Origin: Plutella xylostella | Taxonomy: Eukaryota; Arthropoda; Insecta; Lepidoptera; Plutellidae | NCBI RefSeq assembly: GCF_932276165.1 | Contig: NC_063982.1 | Span: 2,063,501 to 2,127,500, forward strand | Length of the DNA: 64,000 nucleotides | Reading direction: 5' to 3' | Part shown: positions 10,347 to 22,020 of the stretch, one piece after another | Position numbering within the stretch: position 1 is the first letter of the stretch | How the letters are laid out: every line of letters begins with the position of its first letter | Notes under the pieces: generated by a model | Told to the model about the DNA's origin: nothing | What the model saw: only the letters and a program-made list of their open reading frames with translations | Databases searched by the model: none | Position numbers and translations under genes: made by a program

Positions 10347-13300
10347 ATAATCAAAAAGTATTTTTTACTACATAATTTAATAATTTATTAGAAAAAATAT
10401 TACAAAAACTCCATGTTGTGTGAATGATTCAATACATTGTTATTGCACCCAATGACTAATCCGTCACTGATGTGATGACTGATGACTATCACCCGTGACA
10501 TTTCAAAGGTTCCGATGATTTATTCTAGATTAATAATATATACTGCCTTAGTACTTATAATAAAATATATATTATTTTATGTACTTTGTTTAAATCACCA
10601 TTCATCATAAGTATCATTCCTATAACTGTATAAAATTTTATTATTTTTAACAATAATTTAATGAAGTACTCATACCTACTTAATTATAAAAAAATCTAAC
10701 TTATATCTATCTTGGGCTAGAAAATATAAAAACTATTATTGCTAGCAGTTTTTATGACCAAGTAATCAGTTGTCCTCAAAAGCCAGAAATTCTTTGACCA
10801 ACTGAATATTTTGTGGCACTTTAATTCGCCTCATTAACTTCAACAATCACAAATGAAATTCTGCCCGTGTCACGTATTGAACAGAATACAGTGACGGAAA
10901 ATTTTCATGTTTTATTTATGTGCCTGTAAGCATTCTAAATTTGAATTTTCGGCCAGCCAAGCTGCCAGCATCAAAATGCATAACTCAAAACCTCGCGCGC
11001 AATAAATCTACAATATAAATATTTCCCCGATCCGTTGCCGGGCGTACGTTCGCCATCCATTTTATAAAATATATGAAAGGCATTCGCTACTTGATAATAA
11101 TAATGGTTGCTGGTAACATATAATTACTTGGCGGTATCTGTACGTCGCATCGGACGCTCCAGCGCCAACACCCGTGCTTTTTGGCGGTATTTCTGAACGG
11201 GCGATGTGCCGTGTTCTGAAATTTCTAGACGGAATACGGATGCGGACATTTGAAAATTTTGAATTTGTAAATTATTCGATGAAAGGTGATTGTAGAAAAA
11301 AAAAGATTTTGTTAACTTTCATAAGTACGTAGGTAATACAAATTGTGGCCATATTGACTATTTTATTAAATATTTTTTTATCAAATATGAAATCAACAAC
11401 ATACCTCACTGATAAAAACATTTGCGAAAATGCTAACATACGAATTTAAAAGTATGGAAAAGTAAATTACTATGCTTTGAACGCACCTTGATTCTGAATA
11501 TCGAGGCCTGTTGCAATCTGCCGCCGCCAGCCTGTTTGTCTGACTGTCACGTTATCATTAAAAACTTTATTTTTAAAACCAAATGTCACGCGATTTCGGT
11601 GGAACAAAATTATTTGACCTTTCATTCAGCTGCTGGCTGGTTTCGTAAAACCTGCGTGCGCAAAATGATTTTTACTTTTAAAAAAAAATTTGTGTGTGTG
11701 TTCCCTATCCCCATTCTAAATTTGAATTTCGCATTCAAAAGTTTTATTGTTTCCAATTTTCCCGCCCACAGACGGTGTCATAGACACCGCCAACTTATCA
11801 TCCTGGCTGCAACGAGCCATTATATCACTTATGCTAATGCGATAAGAGTTATGGATGCAACAAAAATATCTTCGCACGTTATTATAAACGGCCGGCGGTT
11901 TCGCGTACAATTTTGCATATCTCTGGAATCGCAACACTGGTGGTTGAATGATAGAAGAAGGAGTGAGCGGTTTAAAATAATCGAGATTTTTATTCGATTA
12001 TATCTGGTTAGCTAATTTGGCCATTATTTGAATAGTTGTCAACTTATAGCATAAATAAGGTGTTGGATTTTAAATTATTACATTCTCGTGATTACGGTTT
12101 TGGATTCACTATGTTTCGGACCATATTAAGAATGGTATACTTCATAAAAGAAGGCTTAACCAATTTTAACCCTTTCAAGGGTTTTTTCTTCAGGGTGCGA
12201 ATCAGCTCACACTCATTCAGTAATGTTTGCCGATAAAGAAACAAAAGAATCAGTACATTATGCGAGCTCTAATAACACGTTCAGAAACGCCACAGTAGCG
12301 ACAAAATTAATAACGCCATATTGATTGAAAGTTGCGTTCGGGAACGCATAATCGCCGGTTACAAACCATCGACGCTTAAAACTTTTTAAAAGTTTTTTTT
12401 TTACATTTTATTGTTTTTAAAGTTGCCTCGTTTTATCTCAGTTTTCGGTAGGCGTCTACGGGTGGGCGGGTTCACTGTTTTAAAAGTCTGAGGTGATGCA
12501 TGGTGTATGGTGTGGTGCTCTACCTCACAAACGATGTTGGGAATTTATCTTGGAATATTTTATTTGTAGTTTTTGCTTCAATCTACTATTAATGTACCCT
12601 TGCTTGACTAGATTAGGTAATATAGAATATGCATAGGTATTTAAATGTTATTTATATTTAAAACGTTTCAAAAACAGGTTCAATGAGTAAACCTGCAGGA
12701 TTTTCTGTAGTATTTATGTAGAATTTTACAAAAAGTGGACTTAATGCTAAAGGCATTTCCTACTAGCCAAACTACGAAGTTAAAATACGTAAGGTTTATT
12801 GAGAAATACGGAAAAATCATCAGATGAGTAATAAAAAAACATCAACTCTAATCGATACTATCAGAATGAGAGCACATCACTAACACCCATCGACAAACAG
12901 CGTCTCATCACTAGAGCATCGACAAATATCATCCCATCACTGCTCGGGGGTGTGGTTACCTCAGGCCCCATGGCATTGTTTTGTCTGTCCGTCTGTCCCG
13001 GCCGACGTATTCATGTGAACATTATTACGTATACTATAGCCGCAACCAGCTTCGAGAATTGATTCCCAGAACAAAAGTAATGGCTGGACGTACGATACGA
13101 TACGACGCGGTATCGTAAAAATGTCGCTCGCTACTTACTTACTACTTACTGTAAGAACGTAAATTAAAACAAAAGAAGGCTGCATGAAACGTGTGACGTT
13201 GGCGCAATTCCAAAATGGCCGCTGTGACTTTTTTTTGTGAGAGTCATCTTCGATGCAAGGGTAAGGTTTTTATACAGCCAAGGGATATTTCACTAAGGAG

Positions 13301-13892
13301 GATTCTAATCAACGGCTAACTCGTTCTATTTTGGTAACTAGTAAACAGAAGCCAGAGATAGCCTAGAGATATTATGGGAATACTCGTTTTAATATTATTA
13401 AGTCTAGTTGGTAATGTAAAGATATAAATAACCGATTAAGAGGCCTATTATAAAACCACAACTTGCTAAATTATTGTAGGTTAACAAGAAAGTTTATTAC
13501 AATACACATACTTTAATAAGTTAATACGAAACTAATTAAAAATTATAATTAAAGTTACCATAAAACTGTTAGTGCATCAAAAATGCCGCGTAAGGTTATA
13601 AGCGGAGTTTATTTTTTATTATTCTGTGAAGCGACGAAAAAGTTTTTAATGTTTTAGCCGGCATTATTAAACTTTTTTTGCTAACTCCTATTTTGCTTTG
13701 ATGACTTTGGAATGCTTACATAACTATTTTATTACTTATCTATTTGACTTTTTAAACTTAGCTAATAGTATCTAATAAAAAGCAAACGCAAAAATTTTTT
13801 TTTTTGCATAATTTGCCAGTTATGTCTTCATGCTGACACCTACTTACGTTATTTTCTAATTTTATTTTTATTCTGTTTGCCATACTTACTAA
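10347..13892. other. intron block largely free of recognisable repeats
   Basis: No coding gene recognised and few repeat signatures between about 10.35 and 13.1 kb, in contrast with the rest of the window. The 176-codon open stretch at 11488-12015 has no domain, unusual composition for this gene and no splice context, so I read it as chance openness in non-coding DNA. Confidence 0.4.
10790..12420. promoter_or_regulatory. candidate Dll intronic regulatory block
   Basis: Candidate only. The block is intronic, repeat-poor and richer in mixed-composition sequence than its surroundings. It contains several homeodomain-type cores (GTTTTATTTATG, CGCAATAAATC, CATATAATTACTT, AACGGCCGGCGG next to ATTATAA). 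Large Dll introns carry limb and eyespot enhancers in insects, but nothing in the sequence alone proves activity here. Alignment to other lepidopteran Dll introns would decide. Confidence 0.3.
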
Positions 13893-16510
13893 GAGCTTAG
13901 TATATGGTATTCTAACGATACCACGGAGTGTTTAAGTGAAATTAATGCGATAATAACGGAGCATAGTGAGGACTCAGTGTTTATCCTGGGAGACTTTAAT
14001 GCACATCCAGGTGAGCCTTTCCATAAGGAACTTTTAGACTTTTGTGCTGAACAGTCGTGGTGCTGTGTGGACATGGAGCTACTCCCATCGGACACGTATA
14101 CTTTTGTGAGTGAAACTCATGGGTGCAAGCGATGGTTGGACCATATGTTAGTGACCAATGCTGCGCGACAGACTGTACCAGGTATCTCTGTACTGTATGA
14201 CACGTACTGGTCTGACCATTTACCTGTTCAACTCGACTGTAATTTCAATCTAATTCAGCCTAAATTGAGTACTACTAGTAATATTTATAACAAGGTAAAG
14301 TGGGGCGTTAGAGACGCTGTTCAAATTATAAAATATAATGATTATTGTAATTCTGAATTGAAAAATATTGATTTCCCTATTGAATTTACTGAATGTGCTG
14401 ACAAGTTTTGCTCTGACATAAATCATAAACCAGTATTAGATAGAATGTATGAAAGTTTAGTTGATATTCTAAGAGAGGCTGCTCGCATCAGTTATTGTGA
14501 ATGTAAACCAAGACGGGGCAAATATGTCACCGGCTGGAACAGGCACGTCGGGGACGCTCATAGGAAGGCTCGGCTTTGTTACAAAATGTGGCGTCTGCAC
14601 GGCAAACCCAGCTCCGGTTTAATTTTTGAAGAAATGTTTGAATCAAGAAAATATTTCAAAGCTAAACTAAAATGGTGCCAGGCTAATGAACAACAAATAA
14701 GAATGGACATTATTGCTAAACATCATATGGATAAAAACTTTTCTAAATTCTGGAAATCTACAAGCAAAATAAATCCTAAACCGAGTCTCCCTGTGAGCGT
14801 CGCTGGTGTGCATGAACCCACTAACATAGCTGAGGCATTTCGAACTCACTTTAGAGTGGAATCTCCTCTCGGACAGGCGTCGGTGCCGTTGCTCGCTGCT
14901 GAGGCTCATACTGGTGATCTGAATGTCAGATTTACTGCTGAGGAGGTTGGACTGGTGATTAAAAATATGGTAAGAGGAAAATCCCCCGGTCACGATGACC
15001 TGAGCATCGAGCATCTGCAGCACGCTGGCATCCATCTTCCCAGAGTACTTGCAATGTTCTTTAATTTGTGTATGGCTCACTCTTACCTACCTGATAAGTT
15101 GATGTATACATTGGTAATACCGATCATAAAAAACAAGACTGGTGATGTTTCTGACATATCAAACTATAGACCAATTTCACTTGCCACTATTATTGCGAAG
15201 GTACTGGACAGTTTGCTTGACAAACACCTGGGCAAGCATCTCAAACTCCATGATGGTCAGTTCGGGTTCAGACCTGGACTATCAACGGAGAGTGCTATTT
15301 TCAGCCTCAAGCAAACTGTTCAGTACTACACCGCTAGAAGTACACCCGTTTTCGCATGCTACCTAGACCTATCTAAGGCATTTGATCTGGTTAGCTACGA
15401 TGTGTTGTGGGATAAACTGGATTGTGTTGCAGACCTACCACCTGAAGTTGCCTCAGTATTTAAGTACTGGTATGGTCACCAAAAGAATAGTGTTAGATGG
15501 GCAGGGTCGCTCTCTGGCGAGTATAGGATGGTTTGTGGGGTGAGACAGGGGGGGTTAACCTCCCCAAAATTGTTCAACCTTTACATGAACCAGCTGATCG
15601 AGGAGCTCAGCAGTACTAAGGTCGGGTGTCACATAGACGGTCTTTGCATTAACAATATATCGTATGCTGATGACATGGTACTGCTGAGCCCGTCGCTCGG
15701 TGCTCTGCGAAGGTTAGTAGGTATGTGTGAGACCTACGCGGAGGCCCATGGGCTTAGGTACAATGTGAAGAAAAGTGAGCTTATGGTGTTCAAGTCAGGC
15801 ACGAAAACATACACAAATGTGCCTGTTGAGCTTTATGGCACTGCACTTAAAAAAGTCACAAAATTTAAGTACCTGGGCCACTGGGTCTCTGAGGACATGA
15901 AGGATCACCATGATATCGAGAGGGAGCGCAGGGCGCTGGCTGTTCGCTGTAACATGTTGGCTCGCAGGTTCGCTCGTTGTAGTGCAGAAGCGAAACGAAC
16001 GTTATTTAGAGCTTACTGCCAGTCGTTCTGCACATGCAGCCTGTGGGTCAACTACACGCAGGGAGTATACAGCGCTCTGCGCGTACAGTACAACAATGCG
16101 TTCAGGGTGGTGATGCGGCTGCCACGGCACTGCAGTGCTTCAGGTATGTTCGCGGATGCAATGGTCGATGGCTTCCATGCCATTATTAGGAAACGCTGCG
16201 CCTCGTTGCTAGGTCGCATCCGTGGCAGTGGCAACTCCATCCTGCGCACATTGGCCGACCGGTGGGACTCGCCGCTGCTGGGGCGCTGGGTCCGTCTGCA
16301 CGCCAGTAAGGCTAGCACCTGTAAGTAGTCGCGAGTGGCGCACCAGCGGTGGAGAGTTAATCCACTAATTATTATTATTATTATTATATATTTTTAATTA
16401 CCTACAATTTATGCTGTGTTTGTCTCTGTATATAATTTACTGTGTTTGTTTATAATTTTTTATTTTTATGTTGTGTGATTATGAGCCATGCTCGAAATAA
16501 ATGAATTTGA
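13893..16510 (+). mobile_element. 5'-truncated non-LTR retrotransposon (LINE)
   Basis: Holds the C-terminal part of an apurinic-type endonuclease and a complete reverse transcriptase in a single open frame (next entry). After the stop come about 180 bp of 3' UTR with an (ATT)n run at 16364-16386 and an end near CGAAATAAATGAATTTGAA. The 5' end is lost within the endonuclease at about 13.9 kb, the usual outcome of incomplete target-primed reverse transcription. The protein style (NYRPISLATI.AK, YADDM, ...LPRHCSASGMFADA) fits the Jockey/CR1-type groups; I cannot place it to clade by eye. Confidence 0.85.
13977..16328 (+). CDS. LINE ORF2: endonuclease C-terminus plus reverse transcriptase
   Basis: 783 codons without a stop, counted from a GTG; the frame is open back to the stop at 13890-13892, giving extra in-frame residues ECLSEINAIITEHSEDS. 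Residues 4-8 LGDFN and 79-84 SDHLPV are the late endonuclease motifs, while the N-terminal half of that domain is missing. RT motifs: NYRPISL around 394, FACYLDLSKAFD around 456, the YADD catalytic box around 562-565, then a KFKYLGHWV thumb-like motif. It ends with a cysteine/arginine-rich C-terminal domain and TGTAAGTAG. The ORF is intact downstream of the truncation, so the copy is fairly young, but without a 5' region and full endonuclease it should not move by itself. It lies opposite to Dll in its intron. Confidence 0.88.
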   Translation: MFILGDFNAHPGEPFHKELLDFCAEQSWCCVDMELLPSDTYTFVSETHGCKRWLDHMLVTNAARQTVPGISVLYDTYWSDHLPVQLDCNFNLIQPKLSTTSNIYNKVKWGVRDAVQIIKYNDYCNSELKNIDFPIEFTECADKFCSDINHKPVLDRMYESLVDILREAARISYCECKPRRGKYVTGWNRHVGDAHRKARLCYKMWRLHGKPSSGLIFEEMFESRKYFKAKLKWCQANEQQIRMDIIAKHHMDKNFSKFWKSTSKINPKPSLPVSVAGVHEPTNIAEAFRTHFRVESPLGQASVPLLAAEAHTGDLNVRFTAEEVGLVIKNMVRGKSPGHDDLSIEHLQHAGIHLPRVLAMFFNLCMAHSYLPDKLMYTLVIPIIKNKTGDVSDISNYRPISLATIIAKVLDSLLDKHLGKHLKLHDGQFGFRPGLSTESAIFSLKQTVQYYTARSTPVFACYLDLSKAFDLVSYDVLWDKLDCVADLPPEVASVFKYWYGHQKNSVRWAGSLSGEYRMVCGVRQGGLTSPKLFNLYMNQLIEELSSTKVGCHIDGLCINNISYADDMVLLSPSLGALRRLVGMCETYAEAHGLRYNVKKSELMVFKSGTKTYTNVPVELYGTALKKVTKFKYLGHWVSEDMKDHHDIERERRALAVRCNMLARRFARCSAEAKRTLFRAYCQSFCTCSLWVNYTQGVYSALRVQYNNAFRVVMRLPRHCSASGMFADAMVDGFHAIIRKRCASLLGRIRGSGNSILRTLADRWDSPLLGRWVRLHASKASTCK

Positions 16511-18391
16511 ATATTTATCAAAACAATGAAGACATGACAAACCTGACCGAATTTACAAGTTTTAAAATCCTGGATTTAATAATTAATTACCACGACCACC
16601 TTTCATTTAACCCGAATTTCTCTAGCAGTTCCGAGGGACCCTAAAAGGGTTTTTTCTTAGCATCAGCTTTGGAACATTTTTATCATAATATCTTGGGCCT
16701 AACGCTGCCAGCGAGGTCAGGGCTACCCCGCCCCCTGTTGACGGGTTGAGCTGAAATGTTGCTCAACTTGGTGCTTTTTAAGTTTAACTTACTTAAAAAT
16801 GTTAAGATTGTAGTTGGATTAGTTTAGAAAAAATATTGAAGCATATAAGTATATTATATAGATTTTGAAATATAATAGCACTAGTGATGACAGCTGTCAA
16901 ATCCATGCATTTTATTGGTCATGTGTTCGTTTGATAGGGAAAAAGAAATGTTTATTCACCAGGCCTAAGTCTGGGAGTCTATAGTTCAGTGTTTTATTGC
17001 ATGGTGGATAATGTGTTTTCAGTTAAATAACTTTTATTCAATTGCATACAAACAGAACATGAACCTCGATAATATTCAACAAACATAATACTCGTATAAA
17101 ACCAGCCAGCATTAAAAACTCATGTCACAAGAAAAAAAACAAAACTCATTTTTTATACTGTCTATGGCCGTCGAAAAAAGTAGGTGGTACAAGGTACAAC
17201 AACTGTCCCTTCTCATACATAGCTCTAGGCGTAACTACGGAAAAAACACGGTTTAATAACATAGAACACACTTATAAGCCATTTTTAATTAGTGACTAGG
17301 AATCTAACGCGACTTTCGACATTTTGGGAGAAAAATTCAATGCCGCCGGCGACCGAACGCACGTGTTTTTGGACGGTCGCTGTGAAAAGCGCTATGTTTA
17401 TAACCTCAAAAACAATTGAGTAAGTAGTATTGTTTTTATTTATTTACTAAATATTTTTTTATATTGTAAGTAACATGTTTGTTATCTTAAAACACCACGT
17501 AAGCCTTTTTCCTGTGTCTATAAGACAACCAAAGACTGGTACTTAATTATAATTTTATCCTTAAATTCATCTTTATTTTACATAACACTTCACGTAGGTA
17601 CCTACGAATATATTAAGTATCACTATTTTTTAACTTTTTTCATCAGATGTAACAATGACACTGCATACGGCAGACTTTAAATACACAATACCTAATTATT
17701 AATTTATGTGTAATCCTCATTAAAAAGCCATCCAGTGTGGTCATTATTCCGAGGTCCGTACATAAAATACCAGTTTCCCGGCGCTTGTCTGTCGGCTGTC
17801 ACCGGTCGCTCTCTCTGCCATAGACAACTAGCCAACGTTTCTTAACTTTCCTTTGCATTTTGTTTAGTTCAAATGGCTATATTGCGGCGATGGTAATGTT
17901 ATGTTATAGGTATGGGTTATGATATGACTGTACGGGACGCCTTTTGGCTTAAATAAAAACTTGTGACTTAAAAGTACCTAAATAATATTATACGAACCAT
18001 AAAATATGAATATTGTTCAATGTACCTAAACTTATTTTGTAAAAAGTACCTATGAAGGTAGGTATAAAGATCACTTATCACAAAATTGAGACCAGTTTCA
18101 AAAGTGACTTTTGTCCTACTATCCTTTGACATTTTAATAAAGATAAGGTTTTTTTTTTCATTTTAGTGAAAGTACCCGAACTGTATTTCTTAATTACCTA
18201 AGTACAATGCATCCATTGCAATTAACATGACTAAATCTAAATTTATTGTATCGTGGCCAGTACTGGGTTGTTATTCAATTTACCAGTTTACTTTACTAAG
18301 TCTATGTAATTACTCAATTAAGGTTCTAACAAAACCATTAGTTTCTATGATTTATGACGATTTTCTCGTTTGTTTTTGTAAGATCACTATA
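16511..18391. other. non-coding intron sequence
   Basis: No gene recognised. About 16620-16760 contains a G+C-richer piece (CTGCCAGCGAGGTCAGGGCTACCCCGCCCCCTG) that may be an old repeat end. The rest is AT-rich. Confidence 0.35.
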
Positions 18392-18638
18392 TCCTAACTA
18401 ATCCTAACTAATATCCTAATCCTAACTAATATTTTAAATGTAGTAATTATAAAGTAACTGTGTCTGTCTGTTACTCTTTTACGCCAAAACTACTGAACGG
18501 ATTTGAATGAAATTTGGTAAACATATGGTCTAGAGTCTAGACTACTCTAGACCCTGAGAAAGAACATAGACCACTTTTTATCCCGGAATTCACACGGGAA
18601 AACTTTTTAAGGCGAAGTGAATTCGCGGGAACAGCTAG
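18392..18638 (+). mobile_element. Helitron-like (Lep1-type) element with expanded head
   Basis: A|TCCTAACTAA at the start and GGGAACAGCTAG|T at the end. The TCCTAACTAAT head unit is repeated about four times, and a GTCTAGA word is locally triplicated (TCTAGAGTCTAGACTACTCTAGA) in the middle. Otherwise typical of the family. Confidence 0.78.
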
Positions 18639-20110
18639 TTGATAATAATTGATAACAGTTGTGCTAAGAGCACAGTAATATCAATTGAACTATTAGATTA
18701 AATTATCCTAACTAGATTCCTAACAAAACATACTACAGTGAACTGCTAAACCAACCAAATTAAGATGATAGTATCTTAAATCGATCGGTTTACATTGATT
18801 TATGTATATATATAGTGCCTAAGACACAGGCTCTGTCTAGTTTATATGCTAGTAGTATCTTACTGTGTAGTTGTTGTGTACCTATAAAATATTCTTGTCC
18901 TATTATAATTTCTTGAAATGTAAAACAACTGAGTTTTATAATTAAGACATTGTACCCATATTATCTCAGCTATGAAATAGATTAAGATACAAAAATGTAA
19001 ACCTTTTAGTGCCAATAAAAACATTTTATTATTATTATTATATCTTTTTCAGACTAGTCTGCTAGACTTACTTCAGGCAGCTAGCTTCATATCTTCACAG
19101 GTCAAGTTATGAAGTTACTAATACTTTCACTATAGGATAGCGTGCAAGCCAAATTTGACCTTATTTACTACCGGCCGGTACAAACGGAAACAGCGAATAC
19201 GAAATATTAGGGAAGCGAGGGAAAAGCGACCTTCGGCCACCGGTATTAGAGGAAAACGTACGTCGGATGGTGATAATTTATGTTGTGCAATACCGCGTTT
19301 TCGGACTGTAAAAAGAATTCCTGAACACAGCTTCAGCGGCCGTGGGCAAGGCTGTATGTTACGCAATTTACGCAAGCTGTATGCCTTACAAACGCAGCGT
19401 GGGACGCCCTCCTGCCCGCTGGACTGACGACCTTAGGCGGGTGGCCGGTAGTGGTTGGATGAGGAAGGCCGAGGACCGAGTGTTGTGGCGCTCCTTGGGA
19501 GAGGCCTATGTCCAGCAGTGGATGATTGCCGAAAGAGCGTAAAGGATCATTATCATCAAACCTTAGGTTGGTAAATTATATTTATTTATGTATATAATAT
19601 ATTATATATGTATGTATTAACATAGTTAGTCGGTATATATTAAGTAGGTATTTTTTGTCTTTTAGTTTTTTTTTTTTTATATGTGTATCTGTATTTATTA
19701 TTATTATTTAAGTAGGTTAAATAAATAGGCATTAGTCATTCTAATTTATAGGTATATTTTGGACATGTTAGTCGTTAGTATAGTTCTATGTCTAGTTTAA
19801 ATTGTTTTTGATTTTATTTTTATTATTGTATAAAAGAGTTTCGTGTGAATATCACTTTAGTTTTCCACCAACCAAGGGTTGGCTGGAAGAAATTGCTTCT
19901 TGGCAATAAGCCCGCCTTTGTGTACTTCTTACTTTTTCTGTCTTCATGTTTTTGTCTTTGTTTTGTGTATACAATAAAGTGTCTATAAATAAATAAATAA
20001 ATAAATGATTATTGGCTGATGATGATGATGATATGCCTTACATAAAATAAATATAATATATATGGTCCAGATTTATAATTTTTCTATTCGATATTCGACT
20101 TTCTACATAT
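18639..20110. other. LINE 3' ends and AT-rich sequence
   Basis: No host gene. A polyadenylation-like LINE end (GTGCCAATAAAAACATT then (ATT)n) at about 19009-19040, a LINE C-terminal fragment (separate entry), and another LINE 3' UTR at about 19860-20008 ending in ACAATAAAGTGTCTATA(AATA)n. Confidence 0.5.
19395..19545 (+). pseudogene. LINE C-terminal fragment (…RSLGEAYVQQW)
   Basis: Reads RSVGRPPARWTDDLRRVAGS, GWMRKAEDRVLWRSLGEAY, VQQWMIAERA, stop. This C-terminal stretch of a non-LTR retrotransposon protein is scattered widely in Lepidoptera. Only the last ~50 codons are recognisable; the DNA upstream does not continue the protein. The best-preserved of the fragments of this family in the window. 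Confidence 0.7.
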
Positions 20111-20281
20111 ACAGTGCGGTTACCACCACCGAACATTAGTACTTAACAATCCAAGTAATGCAGCTTCGTCGCTCGCCTGTCAAATCTGTCGTAACTTGTA
20201 TGGATCTGACAGATTTTTGACAGACGAGCGACGCTACATATGGATTTTAACTGCTAATGTATCGGTGGTGGCACGGTAGCA
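20111..20281. mobile_element. hairpin MITE
   Basis: Inverted arms: CGGTTACCACCACCGAACATTAG at the left against CTAATGTATCGGTGGTGGCACGGTAG at the right, and inside them GTCGCTCGCCTGTCAAATC against GACAGACGAGCGAC. No coding sequence. The ends are not sharp enough to define a target duplication. Confidence 0.55.
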
Positions 20282-20722
20282 GTTAACACTTTTATCCAGA
20301 TAACAAAATTAACTGTATGACGCTGTTTTTTTAAATATAAATTACGATTAATATTTTCAACATGTGTTGTAAAATAAAGCATACATATAGCTCAGTTTTT
20401 CGTATATTTTTACTGCGCCCGAAACAAAATTTGTCATAAAAAATTTAACAGAAAAATGGAAGGCCCGTGGCTAGCGCATTCAAAAATTTACAAGGTTAAA
20501 ACAGTGTATTAATTCCTACCCAGAAAATACCAGTCAAAGGAAAGTAAGCTTTAACGAGAGTAGCATTAAGACTGTCGAATAGGTGAATCCATTTACAGGA
20601 CCGTAACATTCCATTCCATTTACATTCTGTAAAGCTGCGTACAGACCGGCCAAACGAACGCCAACGAACGGGTTTCGTTGACCTTCGTTGCTGCAATCTG
20701 CCCCTGTATTATGTATGATAAA

Positions 20723-20886
20723 TGTGGGGTTTGGAACTCAGAGGAAGTGTCTATGGTGAGGAATGACAGAGTGTGAGAAAAAGGAAGAAGAGTGAAAGAC
20801 GAAAGACGTGTATTATTTGGATTAATTTTAATAAAAAACTGAATAAAAGCCGATTAAATCTAAAAGCCAGTATTTTCAATACCACA
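20723..20886 (+). repeat. 5' LTR
   Basis: 164 bp, TGTGGGGTTTGG ... TTTTCAATACCACA, with TG/CA ends. By direct reading it is identical to the 3' LTR. Contains an AATAAAA-type signal (AAAACTGAATAAAAGCC) about 45 bp before its end. Confidence 0.95.
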
Positions 20887-20888
20887 AT

Positions 20889-20906
20889 TGGGGGCTCGTC
20901 CGGGAT
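20889..20906 (+). other. primer-binding site (tRNA-Pro type)
   Basis: TGGGGGCTCGTCCGGGAT lies two bases after the 5' LTR. This 18-mer is complementary to the 3' end of tRNA-Pro and is the classical proline PBS of several retroelements. Confidence 0.9.
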
Positions 20907-21117
20907 TTAAACCTAAAAATATCAGATTGGCAAGATTTATTTGGCGAAATTCAAAATTCTAAATACGGTGTAGCGGCCATTTTTGGAGATTGGCCGTGGA
21001 AAAGACGGGAAGACGACGGGGGCAATTTTTTTAAAGACGATTAAAAATTGCACCACTACGACGACGACGACGACGCCACGACGGTGAAAACCAAAAAAAA
21101 AAAAAAAAAAACTCCTC

Positions 21118-22020
21118 ATGTACGACGACGGAGAACGTGGGGACTCAAGGAAAACGACGACGAGGACGACGAGGACGGGGGCGGCAGCAGCGGCAACGGC
21201 GGGGTGTTCAGCAAACATGATGAACTACGCGGAGGAGCTGGTGCCGAAATTCAGCGGGCAGGACAGAATGTACGTGGCCTCGCGATGGGTGGAAGACGTA
21301 GAAGATAACGCTGAGATCTTCGGATGGTCTGCGTTACAACAGCTGGTGGTGGCCCGTAGATCACTGACGGGGACGGCGGCGCTATGGCTTCGGGCTGAAA
21401 AGCCATTCAAGACATGGGACGCACTGAAGTCGGCCATACTAAATGAGTTTCCAGATACGGTGGATGGGAAGGCCATTCACGAAATCATGAGTGCTAGAAA
21501 GAAGCAGCAAGAAGAGAGCTGTATAGACTACCTCCTAGTGATGAAGGAGCTAGCAAAAAGAGGAGAATTAGTTGACAGTGTGGCTATACAATACATTATC
21601 GACGGGATAGTAGACGTCGAAACGAATAAAATTATGTTGTACGGCGCTACAACCTACAGTGACCTAAAAGAGAAGTTGAGAATCTATGAAACTGTGAAAA
21701 AGAAGATGAAGACGCAGGAAGCGCAGCACAGAAGATGGCAACCTAGAGATGAAGCTGAAAAGAGTGACAGGAGAAAGTGCTACAGTTGTGGAGGAAGCAG
21801 TCATATTTCCCCTGAGTGTCCACATAAAAATAGAGGGATGAAGTGTTTTAAATGCAACTCATTTGGTCATATTTCATCAGAATGTCGGCAACAACCAAAA
21901 CACGATGAAGTTTGCAACGGTAGTGGGGTTCAACGATGCAAATTTTCGTCCAACGATGCGATCGGAAAGAAGTTCCCAACAACAGCCGACAACATCACGT
22001 CAAACGTTGTGCATTGTTGA
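21118..22020 (+). CDS. gag: Gag-like protein of LTR retrotransposon
   Basis: 300 codons. The N-terminal ~33 residues (Thr/Arg/Ala-rich, from a GAC-repeat leader) are low-complexity; a second Met at 34-35 (MMNYAEELVPKFSGQD) is a plausible real start. Residues ~40-195 match the capsid-like retrotransposon gag pattern (KFSGQD, W.EDVED.A...GW, LTGTAALWLR). Two CX2CX4HX4C zinc knuckles follow: C221-C234 (CYSCGGSSHISPEC) and C243-C256 (CFKCNSFGHISSEC). The protein would coat the element's RNA. The frame is intact. It overlaps the pol remnant by 158 bp in the +1 frame, as in gag-pol frameshift elements. Confidence 0.88.
   Translation: MYDDGERGDSRKTTTRTTRTGAAAAATAGCSANMMNYAEELVPKFSGQDRMYVASRWVEDVEDNAEIFGWSALQQLVVARRSLTGTAALWLRAEKPFKTWDALKSAILNEFPDTVDGKAIHEIMSARKKQQEESCIDYLLVMKELAKRGELVDSVAIQYIIDGIVDVETNKIMLYGATTYSDLKEKLRIYETVKKKMKTQEAQHRRWQPRDEAEKSDRRKCYSCGGSSHISPECPHKNRGMKCFKCNSFGHISSECRQQPKHDEVCNGSGVQRCKFSSNDAIGKKFPTTADNITSNVVHC

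Noticed and set aside
11488..12015. 175-residue open frame on the plus strand
   Set aside because: No domain, no repeat of itself, odd residue mix (many Cys/His/Phe from AT-rich words) and no splice signals tying it to a gene; an antisense frame is open too.
20937..21308. Open frames of Asp/Val/Phe-rich low complexity around a GAC repeat
   Set aside because: They come from the (GAC)n and A-run leader of the LTR element and overlap the real gag frame.
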